A stretch of DNA of 64,000 nucleotides from Streptomyces sp. WAC05374. GTDB lineage: Bacteria; Actinomycetota; Actinomycetes; Streptomycetales; Streptomycetaceae. The stretch is from the NCBI RefSeq assembly GCF_004353505.1, contig NZ_SMNQ01000005.1, forward strand, positions 248,001-312,000, written 5' to 3'. A program made the position numbers and the translations under genes. Below the pieces are notes generated by a model that saw nothing but the letters and a program-made list of their open reading frames with translations, searched no databases and was not told the origin of the DNA. Numbering within the stretch: the stretch's first letter is position 1; every line of letters starts with the position of its first letter. Of the stretch, positions 50,260-59,106 are shown piece after piece.

Positions 50260-51459
50260 CTATGCCGTAAGCGGCCTTTGCACCCTGATCGACTGGAGCA
50301 GTCCGATCGCCACCCACACGGCGAACATCGACGATCCTCCGTAGGACACGAACGGCAGCGGCAGGCCGGCGACCGGCATGATGCCGAGCGTCATGCCGAT
50401 GTTCTCGAACGACTGGAACGCGAACCAGGCGATGATCCCGGCGGCGACGACCGTGCCGTACAGCTCGCTCGTCTCGCGGGCGATCCGGCAGGCGCGCCAC
50501 AGCACCACGCCGAGCAGCGCGATGATCGTGGCGCCGCCGATGAAGCCGAGCTCCTCGCCGGCGACGGTGAAGATGAAGTCGGTCTGCTGCTCGGGGACGA
50601 ACTGGCCGGTGGTCTGGTGGCCGTTGAAGAGGCCCGCCCCGTACAGCCCGCCGGAGCCGATGGCGATGCGTGCCTGGTTGGTGTTGTAGCCGGCGCCGGC
50701 CGGGTCGAGTTCGGGGTTGGCGAAGGCGGCGAACCGGTTGATCTGGTACTGGTCGAGCACGCCGAGCGCCGCGACGGCCACCGCGCCGATGACGCCCGCT
50801 CCGATGAGTCCGAAGATCCACCGGTTGGAGGCGCCGGAGCCGAGCAGGACGCCCAGCACGATGACGACCATGACCATCACCGAGCCGAGGTCCGGCATCA
50901 GCATGACGATGGCCATGGGTACGACGGCGATGAGGAGGGACTTGGCGACGGTGCGGTGGTCGGGGTGGACCTGGTCGCCGGCGTCGACCTTGGCGGCCAG
51001 CAGCATCGCCATGCCCAGGATGATCGTGATCTTCACGAATTCGGAGGGCTGGAGCGAGAATCCGCCGCCGATGACGATCCACGCGTGGGCGCCGTTGATG
51101 GTCGCGCCCAGCGGGGTGAGGACGAGCAGGACCAGCACCACCGACAGCCCGTACAGCACCGGTACCGCGCCGCGCAGGGTGCGGTGGCCGAGCCAGATCG
51201 TGCCGACCATCAGGGCGACGCCGATGCCGGTGTTGAGGACGTGCCGGAAGAGGAAGTAGTACGGGTCGCCCTGGTTGAGCTCGGTGCGGTTGCGGGTGGC
51301 GGACCACACCAGGAGCGAGCCGATGAAGGAGAGCGCGACCGCGGAGAACAGCAGCGGCCAGTCGAGCCTGCGCACCATCGAGTCGCGGGCGGTGAGCCTG
51401 TCCCAGGCGCCGCGGTCGGGCGCGTACCGCGAGACGGAGAACTTGTTGGTCCCGGTCAT
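50260..51459 (-). CDS. rodA: RodA/FtsW-family peptidoglycan polymerase
   Basis: A 399-residue protein with about ten membrane helices that polymerises lipid II into glycan strands with its partner PBP. SEDS-family landmarks are present: LGATINGAHAWIVIGGGFSLQPSEFVK, ARIAIGSGGLYGAGLFNGHQT, PEQQTDFIFTVAGEELGF and LPFVSYGGSSM. ATG 51459, 6 bp after the PBP2 stop, so co-translated. In S. coelicolor this gene (sfr) belongs to the mre cluster needed for spore-wall synthesis. Confidence 0.97.
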   Translation of the reverse strand: MTGTNKFSVSRYAPDRGAWDRLTARDSMVRRLDWPLLFSAVALSFIGSLLVWSATRNRTELNQGDPYYFLFRHVLNTGIGVALMVGTIWLGHRTLRGAVPVLYGLSVVLVLLVLTPLGATINGAHAWIVIGGGFSLQPSEFVKITIILGMAMLLAAKVDAGDQVHPDHRTVAKSLLIAVVPMAIVMLMPDLGSVMVMVVIVLGVLLGSGASNRWIFGLIGAGVIGAVAVAALGVLDQYQINRFAAFANPELDPAGAGYNTNQARIAIGSGGLYGAGLFNGHQTTGQFVPEQQTDFIFTVAGEELGFIGGATIIALLGVVLWRACRIARETSELYGTVVAAGIIAWFAFQSFENIGMTLGIMPVAGLPLPFVSYGGSSMFAVWVAIGLLQSIRVQRPLTA

Positions 51460-51465
51460 CGTGGG

Positions 51466-53655
51466 TCAGTCCCTCCAGACGGGGGGCGGGCCCGCGAGCG
51501 GCTTCTCCCCGTCGCCCTGCGCGGCCGGGTCGACCTTCTGGGCGTTGGGGTCGTACGGCTTGACCGGCGGCGCCTCGATGGTGCCGTCGGGCTGGATCTT
51601 CGGCAGGGCCGCCTGCGGCTTGGGCAGCAGGGCCCGCTTGAGGTCCTGGTTGCCGGCGTCGTCGAGGCCGTACAGGGCGTCATAGATGTTGCGTACGGCG
51701 GGGCCGGAGGCGCCGGAACCCGTGCCGCCCTGGGAGATCGTCATGACGATGGTGAAGTCGTCGGTGTAGGTCGCGAACCAGGAGGTGGTCTGCTTGCCGT
51801 AGACCTGGGCGGTACCGGTCTTGGCCCGCATGGGGATCTTGTCCTGCGGCCAGCCGCCGAACCGCCAGGCGGCGGTACCGCCGGGCTCGACGACGGAGCG
51901 CAGGCCCTTGTCGAGGTCGCTGATGGTCTCGGCGTCGACCGGCAGCCTGCCGTCGGGGCGGGGCTTGATCTCCTCGACCTTCTTGCCGTCGGGGCTGATC
52001 ACGGCCTTGCCGATGGTGGGCCGGTGGAGGGTGCCGCCGTTGCTGATGGCGGCGTAGGCGGTGGCGAGCTGGATGGGGGTGATGAGGACGTCACCCTGGC
52101 CGATGGCGAAGTTGATGCTGTCGAAGGCCTTGAGCTGGTTGCCCTCCAGGCAGCTCTCGAAGGCGATCTGCTCGACGTAGCTGCCGCCCTTCTTGCCCTG
52201 CTTGCACCACGCGTCCTTGTTGGCCTCCCAGAACGCCTGCTTCCAGTGGCGGTCGGGGATGCGGCCCTTGACCTCGTTGGGCAGGTCGATGCCCGTCTCG
52301 GAGCCGAAGCCGAAGTCGTGCGCGGTCCGGTAGAACCAGTCGTTGGCGTTCTTCCTCGGCTTGAGGCCGCCGTCGCGCTGCCACTCCTCGTGGCCGAGCC
52401 GGTAGAAGACGGTGTTGCAGGAGAACTTCAGGGCGTCGCCGAGGGAGATGGGGCCGTGCCCCTTGGACTCGAAGTTGGCGAAGCTCCGGCCGCCGAGGCT
52501 GTAGGAGCTGGAGCAGTTGTAGCGGCCGTCGAAGGGGTTGCCGGCCCGTACGGCCGCGCTCGCCGAGACCACCTTGAACACGGAGCCGGCGGGTGCCTGG
52601 CCCTGGATGGCCCGGTTGAGCAGCGGGTAGTTGGAGTTCTTGCCGGTCATCCTGGCGTACTCCTTGGCGGAGATGCCGCCGACCCAGGCGTTGGGGTCGT
52701 AGTCGGGCTGGGAGGCCATGGCGACGACGCGGCCGGTCTTGGACTCCATGACGACGACGGCGCCAGCGTCGGCCTTGTAGGGCCGGCCGGTGATCTTGTC
52801 GGTCTCCTTGCGCACGGCCTTCATCGCCGCGTTGAGCTCGTACTCGGCGACCGCCTGCACACGTGCGTCGATGGAGGTGACGACGTTGGCGCCGGGCCTG
52901 CCCGGGTCGCTCTCGGCCTCGCCGAGGACGCGGCCCAGGTTGTCGACCTCGTAGCGGGTGACGCCGGCCTTGCCGCGCAGCGCCTTGTCGTACGTGCGCT
53001 CGAGGCCGGAGCGGCCGACCTGGTCGGAGCGGAGGAAGGGCGAGTCGCTGTCCTTGGCCTTCTCGATCTCCTCGTCGGTGACGGGTGAGAGGTAGCCGAG
53101 GACCTGGGCGGCGCGGGCCCCGCCGGGCGCGGTGTAGCGGCGTACGGCGGTGGGTTCGGCGGTGATGCCGGGGAAGTCCTCGGCGCGCTCGCGGATCTGG
53201 AGGGCCTGCTGGGTGGTGGCCTCGTCGGTGACGGGGATCGGCTGGAAGGGAGAGCCGTTCCAGCAGGGCTGGGGGGTCTCGGAGTCGCAGAGGCGGATCT
53301 TGTCCATGACGTCCTTGGGCTTCATGCCCAGGACCCCGGCCAGCTTGGTGAGGACGCCCTTGCCGTCGTCCTTCATCTTCAGCAGCTCGGTGCGGGACGC
53401 GGAGACCACGAGGCGGGTCTCGTTGTCGGCGAGGGGGACGCCGCGGGCGTCGAGGATGGAGCCGCGGACGGCCGGCTGGACGACCTGCTGGACGTGGTTG
53501 TTCCTCGCCTCGTCGGTGTACTCCTTGCCCTGCCGGATCTGGAGGTACCAGAGGCGGCCGCCGAGGGTGAGGAGCAGGGAGAAGACCAGGACCTGGATGA
53601 CGATGAGCCGGATCTGGACCCTGGGTGTCCTCCCGGTCTCCGGGATGTTGCTCAT
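51466..53655 (-). CDS. mrdA: Penicillin-binding protein 2 (class B transpeptidase)
   Basis: 729 residues: a membrane anchor near 17-36, a PBP dimerisation domain, and a transpeptidase domain with SVFK at 358-361, SCN near 412 and KTGT near 612. It cross-links peptidoglycan in the elongation/spore-wall machine with RodA. The catalytic domain carries a two-cysteine insert (WCKQGKKGGSYVEQIAFESC) and an extra cysteine pair occurs in the N-terminal part (LCDSETPQPC), so extracellular disulfides are possible. ATG 53655, 19 bp below mreD. Confidence 0.97.
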   Translation of the reverse strand: MSNIPETGRTPRVQIRLIVIQVLVFSLLLTLGGRLWYLQIRQGKEYTDEARNNHVQQVVQPAVRGSILDARGVPLADNETRLVVSASRTELLKMKDDGKGVLTKLAGVLGMKPKDVMDKIRLCDSETPQPCWNGSPFQPIPVTDEATTQQALQIRERAEDFPGITAEPTAVRRYTAPGGARAAQVLGYLSPVTDEEIEKAKDSDSPFLRSDQVGRSGLERTYDKALRGKAGVTRYEVDNLGRVLGEAESDPGRPGANVVTSIDARVQAVAEYELNAAMKAVRKETDKITGRPYKADAGAVVVMESKTGRVVAMASQPDYDPNAWVGGISAKEYARMTGKNSNYPLLNRAIQGQAPAGSVFKVVSASAAVRAGNPFDGRYNCSSSYSLGGRSFANFESKGHGPISLGDALKFSCNTVFYRLGHEEWQRDGGLKPRKNANDWFYRTAHDFGFGSETGIDLPNEVKGRIPDRHWKQAFWEANKDAWCKQGKKGGSYVEQIAFESCLEGNQLKAFDSINFAIGQGDVLITPIQLATAYAAISNGGTLHRPTIGKAVISPDGKKVEEIKPRPDGRLPVDAETISDLDKGLRSVVEPGGTAAWRFGGWPQDKIPMRAKTGTAQVYGKQTTSWFATYTDDFTIVMTISQGGTGSGASGPAVRNIYDALYGLDDAGNQDLKRALLPKPQAALPKIQPDGTIEAPPVKPYDPNAQKVDPAAQGDGEKPLAGPPPVWRD

Positions 53656-53674
53656 GACGCGGTTGCCCCCTCGG

Positions 53675-54340
53675 TCACAGTCGCTTGACGCCCTTGATGC
53701 GGCCGGCCCGTGCCGCCCGGTTGCGTGCGGCCTTGATGCGCAGGACGCCGCGCTGCTCGCCGATCCTCAGGCCGGTGCCGCTCGCCATGAAGCCCGAGGC
53801 GACGTCGGTGCCGGCGGTGGTGGACTCGGCGAGGGGGTCGTTCTCGGCGCGCCGGGCCAGGGCCATCACCAGCGGCACGGTGAAGGGCGCGAGCAGCAGG
53901 TCGTAGATCACGGCGGTGATCAGCAGGGAGACCATGCCGACGTGGCGGGCGGCGGTGTCGCCGACGAGGGCGCCGACACCCGCGTGGAGCAGCGTGGTGG
54001 AGACGGCTGCGGCGACGACGATGACCATGGGGCCGGTCGCGGAGCGCAACTGGCCGTTCTCCGGCTTGGCGAGGCCGACGAGGTAGCCGATGACGCACAG
54101 GACCAGGGCGTACCGCCCGGCGGCGTGGTCGGCGGGCGGGGCGAGGTCGGCGACGAGTCCGGCGCCGAAGCCGATGAGGGCGCCGCTGACGTGCCCGTAC
54201 ACCAGGGCGAGGCCGACGACGACGAGCAGCACCAGGTCCGGGACGGCGCCGGGGAGCTGGAGGCGGGCCAGGATCGAGACCTGGATGACGAGGGCGACGA
54301 CGAGCAGGGTCGTGGACAGCAGGATCCGGTTGAAACGCAT
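53675..54340 (-). CDS. mreD: Rod shape-determining protein MreD
   Basis: 221 residues with five or six membrane helices in the first 165 (MRFNRILLSTTLLVVALVIQ at the start, GLALVYGHVSGALIGFGAGL in the middle). A basic cytoplasmic tail is longer than in rod-shaped bacteria. It links MreC to the inner wall-synthesis complex. It starts 3 bp after mreC stops. Confidence 0.95.
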   Translation of the reverse strand: MRFNRILLSTTLLVVALVIQVSILARLQLPGAVPDLVLLVVVGLALVYGHVSGALIGFGAGLVADLAPPADHAAGRYALVLCVIGYLVGLAKPENGQLRSATGPMVIVVAAAVSTTLLHAGVGALVGDTAARHVGMVSLLITAVIYDLLLAPFTVPLVMALARRAENDPLAESTTAGTDVASGFMASGTGLRIGEQRGVLRIKAARNRAARAGRIKGVKRL

Positions 54341-54343
54341 GGC

Positions 54344-55294
54344 TCACTCCACCTCCGGCTGCCCGCTCGGCGCGCCGCTGGGCGTCCCGGCCGGGGACGG
54401 GGTCACCGTGACCGTGACGGTCGGTTCGGGCGTGGGCTTGGGCGGCAGGACGGTGTCGCGGGGGTCCGTGCGCGGGGACTGGACGACGACGCCGACGATG
54501 TCGAGCTTGCTGAAGCCGACGTACGGGCGTACGTAGATGTTGCGCGTGAGGTTGCCGGTGGAGGGGTCGACCCGGACGACCTCGCCGACCGGGACGCCGG
54601 GCACGAACGGCTTGTCGGCCTGCGAGCCGAAGGTGACCAGCCGGTCGCCCGCCTTGACCTTGGCCTTGCCGTTGAGGAGCTGCACGGACAGCGGGCGGTC
54701 GCCCTGGCCGGTGGCGAAGCCGAGCTCGTCGGACCGCTCCATGCGGGTGCCGACGGTGAAGTCCGGGTCGTTGGCGAGGAGCACGGTGGCGGTGCTGGGG
54801 CCGACGGTGGTGACACGGCCGACGAGCCCGTCCCCGTTGAGGACGGTCATGTCGCGCCGGATGCCGTCGTTGGAGCCGGCGTCGATGGTCACCGTCCAGG
54901 AGAAGCCCTGGGCGGCTCCTATGGCGATGACCTCGGCGGCCTTGATGCCGTACTGGCCGGCGCCGGCCTTCCTGAGCAGGTTGTCGAGTTCGCGTACGCG
55001 GCTGCGGTTGCGGTCGTCGCTGCCGAGTCTCGCCTTGAGCGCGGCGTTCTCCCGCTCGAGCTGCGCGATGCGGCTGTGGCGTTCACCCGAGTCCCGTACG
55101 GCGGCGATGGCGTTGCCGACCGGGTTGACCGCGGACGCGACGCTGTTCTCGACCGGGCCGAAGACGGTGGCGGCTGCCCGTCGGGCGCCGTCGACGGGTG
55201 ACTCCTCACCGCCGCGGATGTCCACCGTGATCAGCGCGAACGCGATGGCGACCAGCAGCACCAGGAGCAGGCGGCTCTCTCGTGTGTCCCTCAC
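54344..55294 (-). CDS. mreC: Rod shape-determining protein MreC
   Basis: 316 residues: an N-terminal membrane helix (LLLVLLVAIAFALITV, about 9-24), a coiled coil (HSRIAQLERENAALKARL) and the paired beta-barrel domain to about 275. A Pro/Thr-rich tail PTPEPTVTVTVTPSPAG follows that is not part of the family core. It scaffolds PBP2/RodA outside the membrane. GTG 55294. A good promoter and a terminator lie between it and mreB, so it can be expressed independently. Confidence 0.96.
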   Translation of the reverse strand: MRDTRESRLLLVLLVAIAFALITVDIRGGEESPVDGARRAAATVFGPVENSVASAVNPVGNAIAAVRDSGERHSRIAQLERENAALKARLGSDDRNRSRVRELDNLLRKAGAGQYGIKAAEVIAIGAAQGFSWTVTIDAGSNDGIRRDMTVLNGDGLVGRVTTVGPSTATVLLANDPDFTVGTRMERSDELGFATGQGDRPLSVQLLNGKAKVKAGDRLVTFGSQADKPFVPGVPVGEVVRVDPSTGNLTRNIYVRPYVGFSKLDIVGVVVQSPRTDPRDTVLPPKPTPEPTVTVTVTPSPAGTPSGAPSGQPEVE

Positions 55295-55333
55295 GTGGGG
55301 CGGCCGTGCCTTCCTCGTAGGAGTGTTTGTGCC

Positions 55334-55361
55334 GTTATACCAACCGGGTCAACCGGATCAA
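55334..55361 (-). promoter_or_regulatory. Promoter upstream of mreC
   Basis: On the minus strand TTGATC (55356-55361) and TATAAC (55334-55339) are separated by 16 bp, one of the best sigma-70-type matches in the window. The spacer contains a 9-bp direct repeat, AACCGG(G/A)TC twice. The expected start is about 30 nt before the mreC GTG. Confidence 0.6.
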
Positions 55362-55364
55362 CGA

Positions 55365-55400
55365 TCAGCCGTACGGGTCCGGCAGCACCCGTACGGCTGA
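55365..55400 (-). terminator. Terminator between mreB and mreC
   Basis: Perfect 14-bp arms TCAGCCGTACGGGT/ACCCGTACGGCTGA with an 8-nt loop, 12 nt past the mreB stop. Followed immediately by the mreC promoter. Confidence 0.85.
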
Positions 55401-55412
55401 CCTGTGGTCCCG

Positions 55413-56432
55413 CTATCTGCGCGGCTGGGCGTCCAGCACCTGCTGGAGCGCCTCGAACTCCTCGACGCACTTGCCCGAGCCGAGGGCCACCGAGTCCAGC
55501 GGGTCCTCGGCGATGTGGATCGGCATGCCGGTCTCCCGGCGCAGCCGCTCGTCGAGGCCGCGCAGCAGGGCACCGCCGCCGGTGAGCACGATGCCGCGGT
55601 CCATGACGTCGCCGGACAGCTCGGGCGGACACTTGTCGAGCGTGGTCTTGACCGCGTCGACGATGGCGTTGACCGGTTCCTCGATCGCCTTGCGCACCTC
55701 GGCGGCCGAGATGACGACCGTCTTCGGCAGCCCGGAGACCAGGTCCCGGCCGCGGATCTCGGTGTGCTCGTCGGTGTCGAGGTCGTACGCCGAGCCGATG
55801 GTGATCTTGATCTGTTCGGCGGTCCGCTCACCGAGGAGGAGGCTGTACTCCTTCTTGACGTGCTGGATGATCGCGTTGTCCAGCTCGTCGCCGGCCACCC
55901 GGATGGACTGTGCCGTGACGATTCCGCCGAGCGAGATGACGGCGACCTCGGTGGTGCCGCCACCGATGTCGACCACCATGTTGCCGGTGGCCTCGTGGAC
56001 CGGGAGGCCGGAGCCGATGGCGGCGGCCATGGGCTCCTCGATGATGTGCACCTGGCGGGCGCCCGCCTGGGTGGACGCCTCGATGACGGCGCGGCGCTCG
56101 ACGCCGGTGATGCCGGACGGCACACAGACGACGACGCGCGGGCGGGCCAGGTAGCGGCGCTTGTGGATCTTGAGGATGAAATACCGGAGCATGCGCTCGG
56201 TGATCTCGAAGTCGGCGATCACGCCGTCCTTCAGCGGCCGGACCGCCACGATGTTGCCGGGCGTGCGGCCGATCATCTTCTTCGCTTCTGCGCCGACCGC
56301 CAGGATGCCGCCGGTGTTGGTGTTGATCGCGACGACGGACGGCTCGTTGAGGACGATGCCGCGACCCCTCACGTACACCAGCGTGTTGGCGGTCCCGAGG
56401 TCGACAGCCATGTCACGGCCGATGAACGACAT
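55413..56432 (-). CDS. mreB: Actin-like protein MreB
   Basis: 339 residues of the actin-fold family: [17 protein letters not shown] (phosphate 1), [18 protein letters not shown] (phosphate 2) and [16 protein letters not shown] (adenosine motif). In Streptomyces it directs spore-wall thickening rather than vegetative tip growth. ATG 56432 is preceded by AAGGGG. An upstream in-frame ATG at 56453 would add seven non-conserved residues. The 200-bp upstream gap should carry its promoters; TATACA- and TACGAT-like -10 elements are visible but without convincing -35 partners. Confidence 0.98.
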   Translation of the reverse strand: MSFIGRDMAVDLGTANTLVYVRGRGIVLNEPSVVAINTNTGGILAVGAEAKKMIGRTPGNIVAVRPLKDGVIADFEITERMLRYFILKIHKRRYLARPRVVVCVPSGITGVERRAVIEASTQAGARQVHIIEEPMAAAIGSGLPVHEATGNMVVDIGGGTTEVAVISLGGIVTAQSIRVAGDELDNAIIQHVKKEYSLLLGERTAEQIKITIGSAYDLDTDEHTEIRGRDLVSGLPKTVVISAAEVRKAIEEPVNAIVDAVKTTLDKCPPELSGDVMDRGIVLTGGGALLRGLDERLRRETGMPIHIAEDPLDSVALGSGKCVEEFEALQQVLDAQPRR

Positions 56433-56636
56433 TGAGTTCCCCTTGTTTCCCATGAGGATGCGTCGGGCCTTCCCAATTAGAGCGTTGACGGCTTCTCAGG
56501 TCGGCGAGGTGGGTGGTGTGGCGAGGAGATTCACATCGTAGTCCCGCCTGCGCGGACACGGCGCGGTGGCCCGCCTCTGTATAGGTGACGAAGTGTTGGA
56601 GCGATGCGTTCCCGGTCGGGGCGTTCATATGCCGAA

Positions 56637-56663
56637 GGGCGACCGAAATTCCTTCGGTCGCCC
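56637..56663 (-). terminator. Terminator of ndk
   Basis: Arms GGGCGACCGAA/TTCGGTCGCCC with a 5-nt loop, about 30 nt past the ndk stop on the minus strand. Confidence 0.85.
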
Positions 56664-56695
56664 CAGGTCATGAGCGCTGTATGGCTGACAGCGGG

Positions 56696-57109
56696 TCAGG
56701 AAATACCGGGGAAGAAAATCTTCAGTTCCCGAATGGCGGACTCCTCCGAGTCCGAGGCGTGGATCAGGTTCTCCCGGACGATGGTGCCGAAATCGCCACG
56801 GATGGACCCGGGTGCCGCCGCGATCGGGTCGGTCGGTCCCGCCAACTGGCGTACACCCTCGATGACCCGCTCACCCTCCACGACCAGCGCGACGACCGGG
56901 CCGGACGACATGAAGGCGACCAGCGGCTCGTAGAACGGCTTGCCCTTGTGCTCGCCGTAGTGCTGCTCCAGCGTCTCCTGGTCCAGGTGGCGCAGCTCCA
57001 GCGCGGTGATGGCCCAGCCGGCCTTGCGCTCGATGCGGCCGATGATCTCGCCGATCAGGCCACGGCGGACGGCGTCGGGCTTGAGGAGGACGAGCGTGCG
57101 CTGGGTCAT
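56696..57109 (-). CDS. ndk: Nucleoside diphosphate kinase
   Basis: 137 residues that balance nucleoside triphosphates through a phosphohistidine. The whole family pattern is present: [20 protein letters not shown] at the start, and the active-site histidine H117 in NLIHASDS. It lies 112 bp below a small membrane protein and folC, the usual Streptomyces order valS-folC-ndk. Confidence 0.98.
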   Translation of the reverse strand: MTQRTLVLLKPDAVRRGLIGEIIGRIERKAGWAITALELRHLDQETLEQHYGEHKGKPFYEPLVAFMSSGPVVALVVEGERVIEGVRQLAGPTDPIAAAPGSIRGDFGTIVRENLIHASDSEESAIRELKIFFPGIS

Positions 57110-57221
57110 GTGTTACGGCTCCTTGCAGGCATACGTGTGCGGTGAGGTGAGGCTACAGGGGGCATCCGGCCGCCCGGCACCGGGTCCCACCCCCTCGGGC
57201 GACCCCCGGACCGGCCACCGG

Positions 57222-57557
57222 TCACCCGGACTGGGCCGCCCATCTGGCCTTCGCCTCGTCCACCTTCCGGCCGAAGTGGACCGACGCCCACCACAGCCCC
57301 GCGAACACCGCGCCCAGGAAGAACATCACCGGGACGATGAAGCCGCTCAGGATCAGCGCCCCCTGGAGCGCCCAGCCGAGCTGTATCCCGCCCGGACGGG
57401 TGATCATGCCGCACAGCAGGAGGCTCAGCCCCATCAGGACACCGCACACCGTCCAGACGGTGCCCATCGTCAGGCTGTCGTCCTTCATGGCCACCAGACC
57501 GGCGAAGCCGATCACGAAGAACTCGCCGATCAGTGTGGACGCGCAGAGCGTACGCAT
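57222..57557 (-). CDS. DUF4233 membrane protein
   Basis: 111 residues with four membrane helices: LIGEFFVIGFAGLVAM, TVWTVCGVLMGLSLLLC, LGWALQGALILSGFIVPVMFF and AVFAGLWWASV. The N-terminus MRTLCASTLIGEFFVIGFAGLVAMK is the mark of this actinobacterial family, regularly found directly after folC. The function is unknown. ATG 57557, 8 bp after the folC stop. Confidence 0.88.
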   Translation of the reverse strand: MRTLCASTLIGEFFVIGFAGLVAMKDDSLTMGTVWTVCGVLMGLSLLLCGMITRPGGIQLGWALQGALILSGFIVPVMFFLGAVFAGLWWASVHFGRKVDEAKARWAAQSG

Positions 57558-57565
57558 GAGAAACC

Positions 57566-59074
57566 TCAGCCCTTCCCCAGCAGCAGCCGGGCCTCGCCGA
57601 CCGTCATCACCGACCCCGTCACCAGGACACCCGCCCCGGCGAACTCGGCCTCCTCCTCCGCCAGCGTGATCGCCGCCTCCAGCGCGTCGGGCAGCCGCGG
57701 CTCGACCACCACCCGCTCGTCGCCGAAGACCTCGACGGCGATCGCGGCCAGCTCGTCGGCGTCCATCGCGCGGTGCGTGGAGTTCTGCGTGACGACGATC
57801 TCCGCGAAGATCGGCTCGAACGCCTCCAGCAGGCCCCGGACGTCCTTGTCCCCACTGGTGGCGACGACGCCCACCAGCCGGGAGAAGCCGAACGCCTCGC
57901 TGATGCCCTCGGCCGTGGCGCGCGCGCCCGCCGGGTTGTGCGCGGCGTCCAGCACCACGGTCGGGCTGCGCCGCACCACCTCCAGGCGGCCCGGCGAGAC
58001 CACCGAGGCGAACGCCTGGCGGATGCGCTCCACGTCCAGGGTGCGGGCCTCCTGGGCGCCCACGCCGAAGAACGCCTCCACGGCCGCGAGCGCCACCGCC
58101 GCATTGTGCGCCTGGTGCGCGCCGTACAGCGGCAGGAAGATCTCCTCGTACTCACCGCCGAGCCCGCGCAGCGTCAGGAGCTGCCCGCCGACGGCGACCT
58201 CGCGCGAGACGACGCCGAACTCCATGCCCTCGCGGGCCACGGTCGCGTCGACCCCGACGGCCTTCTTCAGCATGACCTGCGCCGCGTCCACCGGCTGCTG
58301 GGCCAGGATGACGGTGGCGCCCTGCTTGATGATCCCGGACTTCTCCCCCGCGATCGCGGCGGGCGTGGCGCCGAGCCGGTCGGTGTGGTCCAGGTCGATG
58401 GGGGTGACGACGGCGACGTCGCCGTCGATCACGTTCGTCGCGTCCCAGCTCCCGCCCATGCCGACCTCGACGACCGCCACGTCCACCGGCGCGTCGGCGA
58501 ACGCGGCGTACGCCATACCGGTGAGGACCTCGAAGAACGACAGCCGGTACTCCTGGCTCGCGTCGACCATCTCCACGTACGGCTTGATGTCCTGGTACGT
58601 CTCGATGAAGCGCTCGTGGCTGATCGGCGCGCCGTCCAGGCTGATCCGCTCGGTGATCGACTGCACGTGCGGCGAGGTGTACCGCCCGGTGCGCAGGTCG
58701 AACGCGCCGAGCAGCGCCTCGATCATCCGGGCCGTGGACGTCTTGCCGTTCGTGCCGGTGATGTGGATCGAGGGGTACGCGCGCTGCGGCTCGCCCAGCA
58801 CGTCCATCAGGGCCGCGATCCGCGCCACCGACGGCTCCAGCTTGGTCTCGCCCCAGCGGGTGGCGAGCTCCTGCTCCACCTCCCGCAGCGCCTTGTCGAC
58901 CTCCGGGTCGGCGGGCCGCGCGGGCACCGCCTCGGCGGCCGGCGGTGGTCCGGCCTGTGCGCGCAGCGTTCGGCTGCCGGCCTCGATCACCGCCAGGTCG
59001 GGGTCTCTCTCGGTCTCGGCTTCCACGATCTCGTCGAAGTCGTCGCTGTCGCTTGACGGGGGCTGCTCACTCAC
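57566..59074 (-). CDS. folC: Folylpolyglutamate synthase / dihydrofolate synthase
   Basis: A 502-residue Mur-ligase-fold enzyme. It adds glutamate to dihydropteroate or tetrahydrofolate using ATP. It shows the ATP site ITGTNGKTSTARM near residue 107, VEVGMGGSWDATNV, LDHTDRLGATPAAIAGEKSGIIK and VLDAAHNPAGARATAE. An acidic, disordered N-terminal extension of about 60 residues precedes the domain, common in Streptomyces. GTG 59074. Forms a unit with the DUF4233 gene. Confidence 0.97.
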   Translation of the reverse strand: MSEQPPSSDSDDFDEIVEAETERDPDLAVIEAGSRTLRAQAGPPPAAEAVPARPADPEVDKALREVEQELATRWGETKLEPSVARIAALMDVLGEPQRAYPSIHITGTNGKTSTARMIEALLGAFDLRTGRYTSPHVQSITERISLDGAPISHERFIETYQDIKPYVEMVDASQEYRLSFFEVLTGMAYAAFADAPVDVAVVEVGMGGSWDATNVIDGDVAVVTPIDLDHTDRLGATPAAIAGEKSGIIKQGATVILAQQPVDAAQVMLKKAVGVDATVAREGMEFGVVSREVAVGGQLLTLRGLGGEYEEIFLPLYGAHQAHNAAVALAAVEAFFGVGAQEARTLDVERIRQAFASVVSPGRLEVVRRSPTVVLDAAHNPAGARATAEGISEAFGFSRLVGVVATSGDKDVRGLLEAFEPIFAEIVVTQNSTHRAMDADELAAIAVEVFGDERVVVEPRLPDALEAAITLAEEEAEFAGAGVLVTGSVMTVGEARLLLGKG

Positions 59075-59106
59075 AGGGCCAGTCTACGGAGCACCACCGA
59101 CACCGC

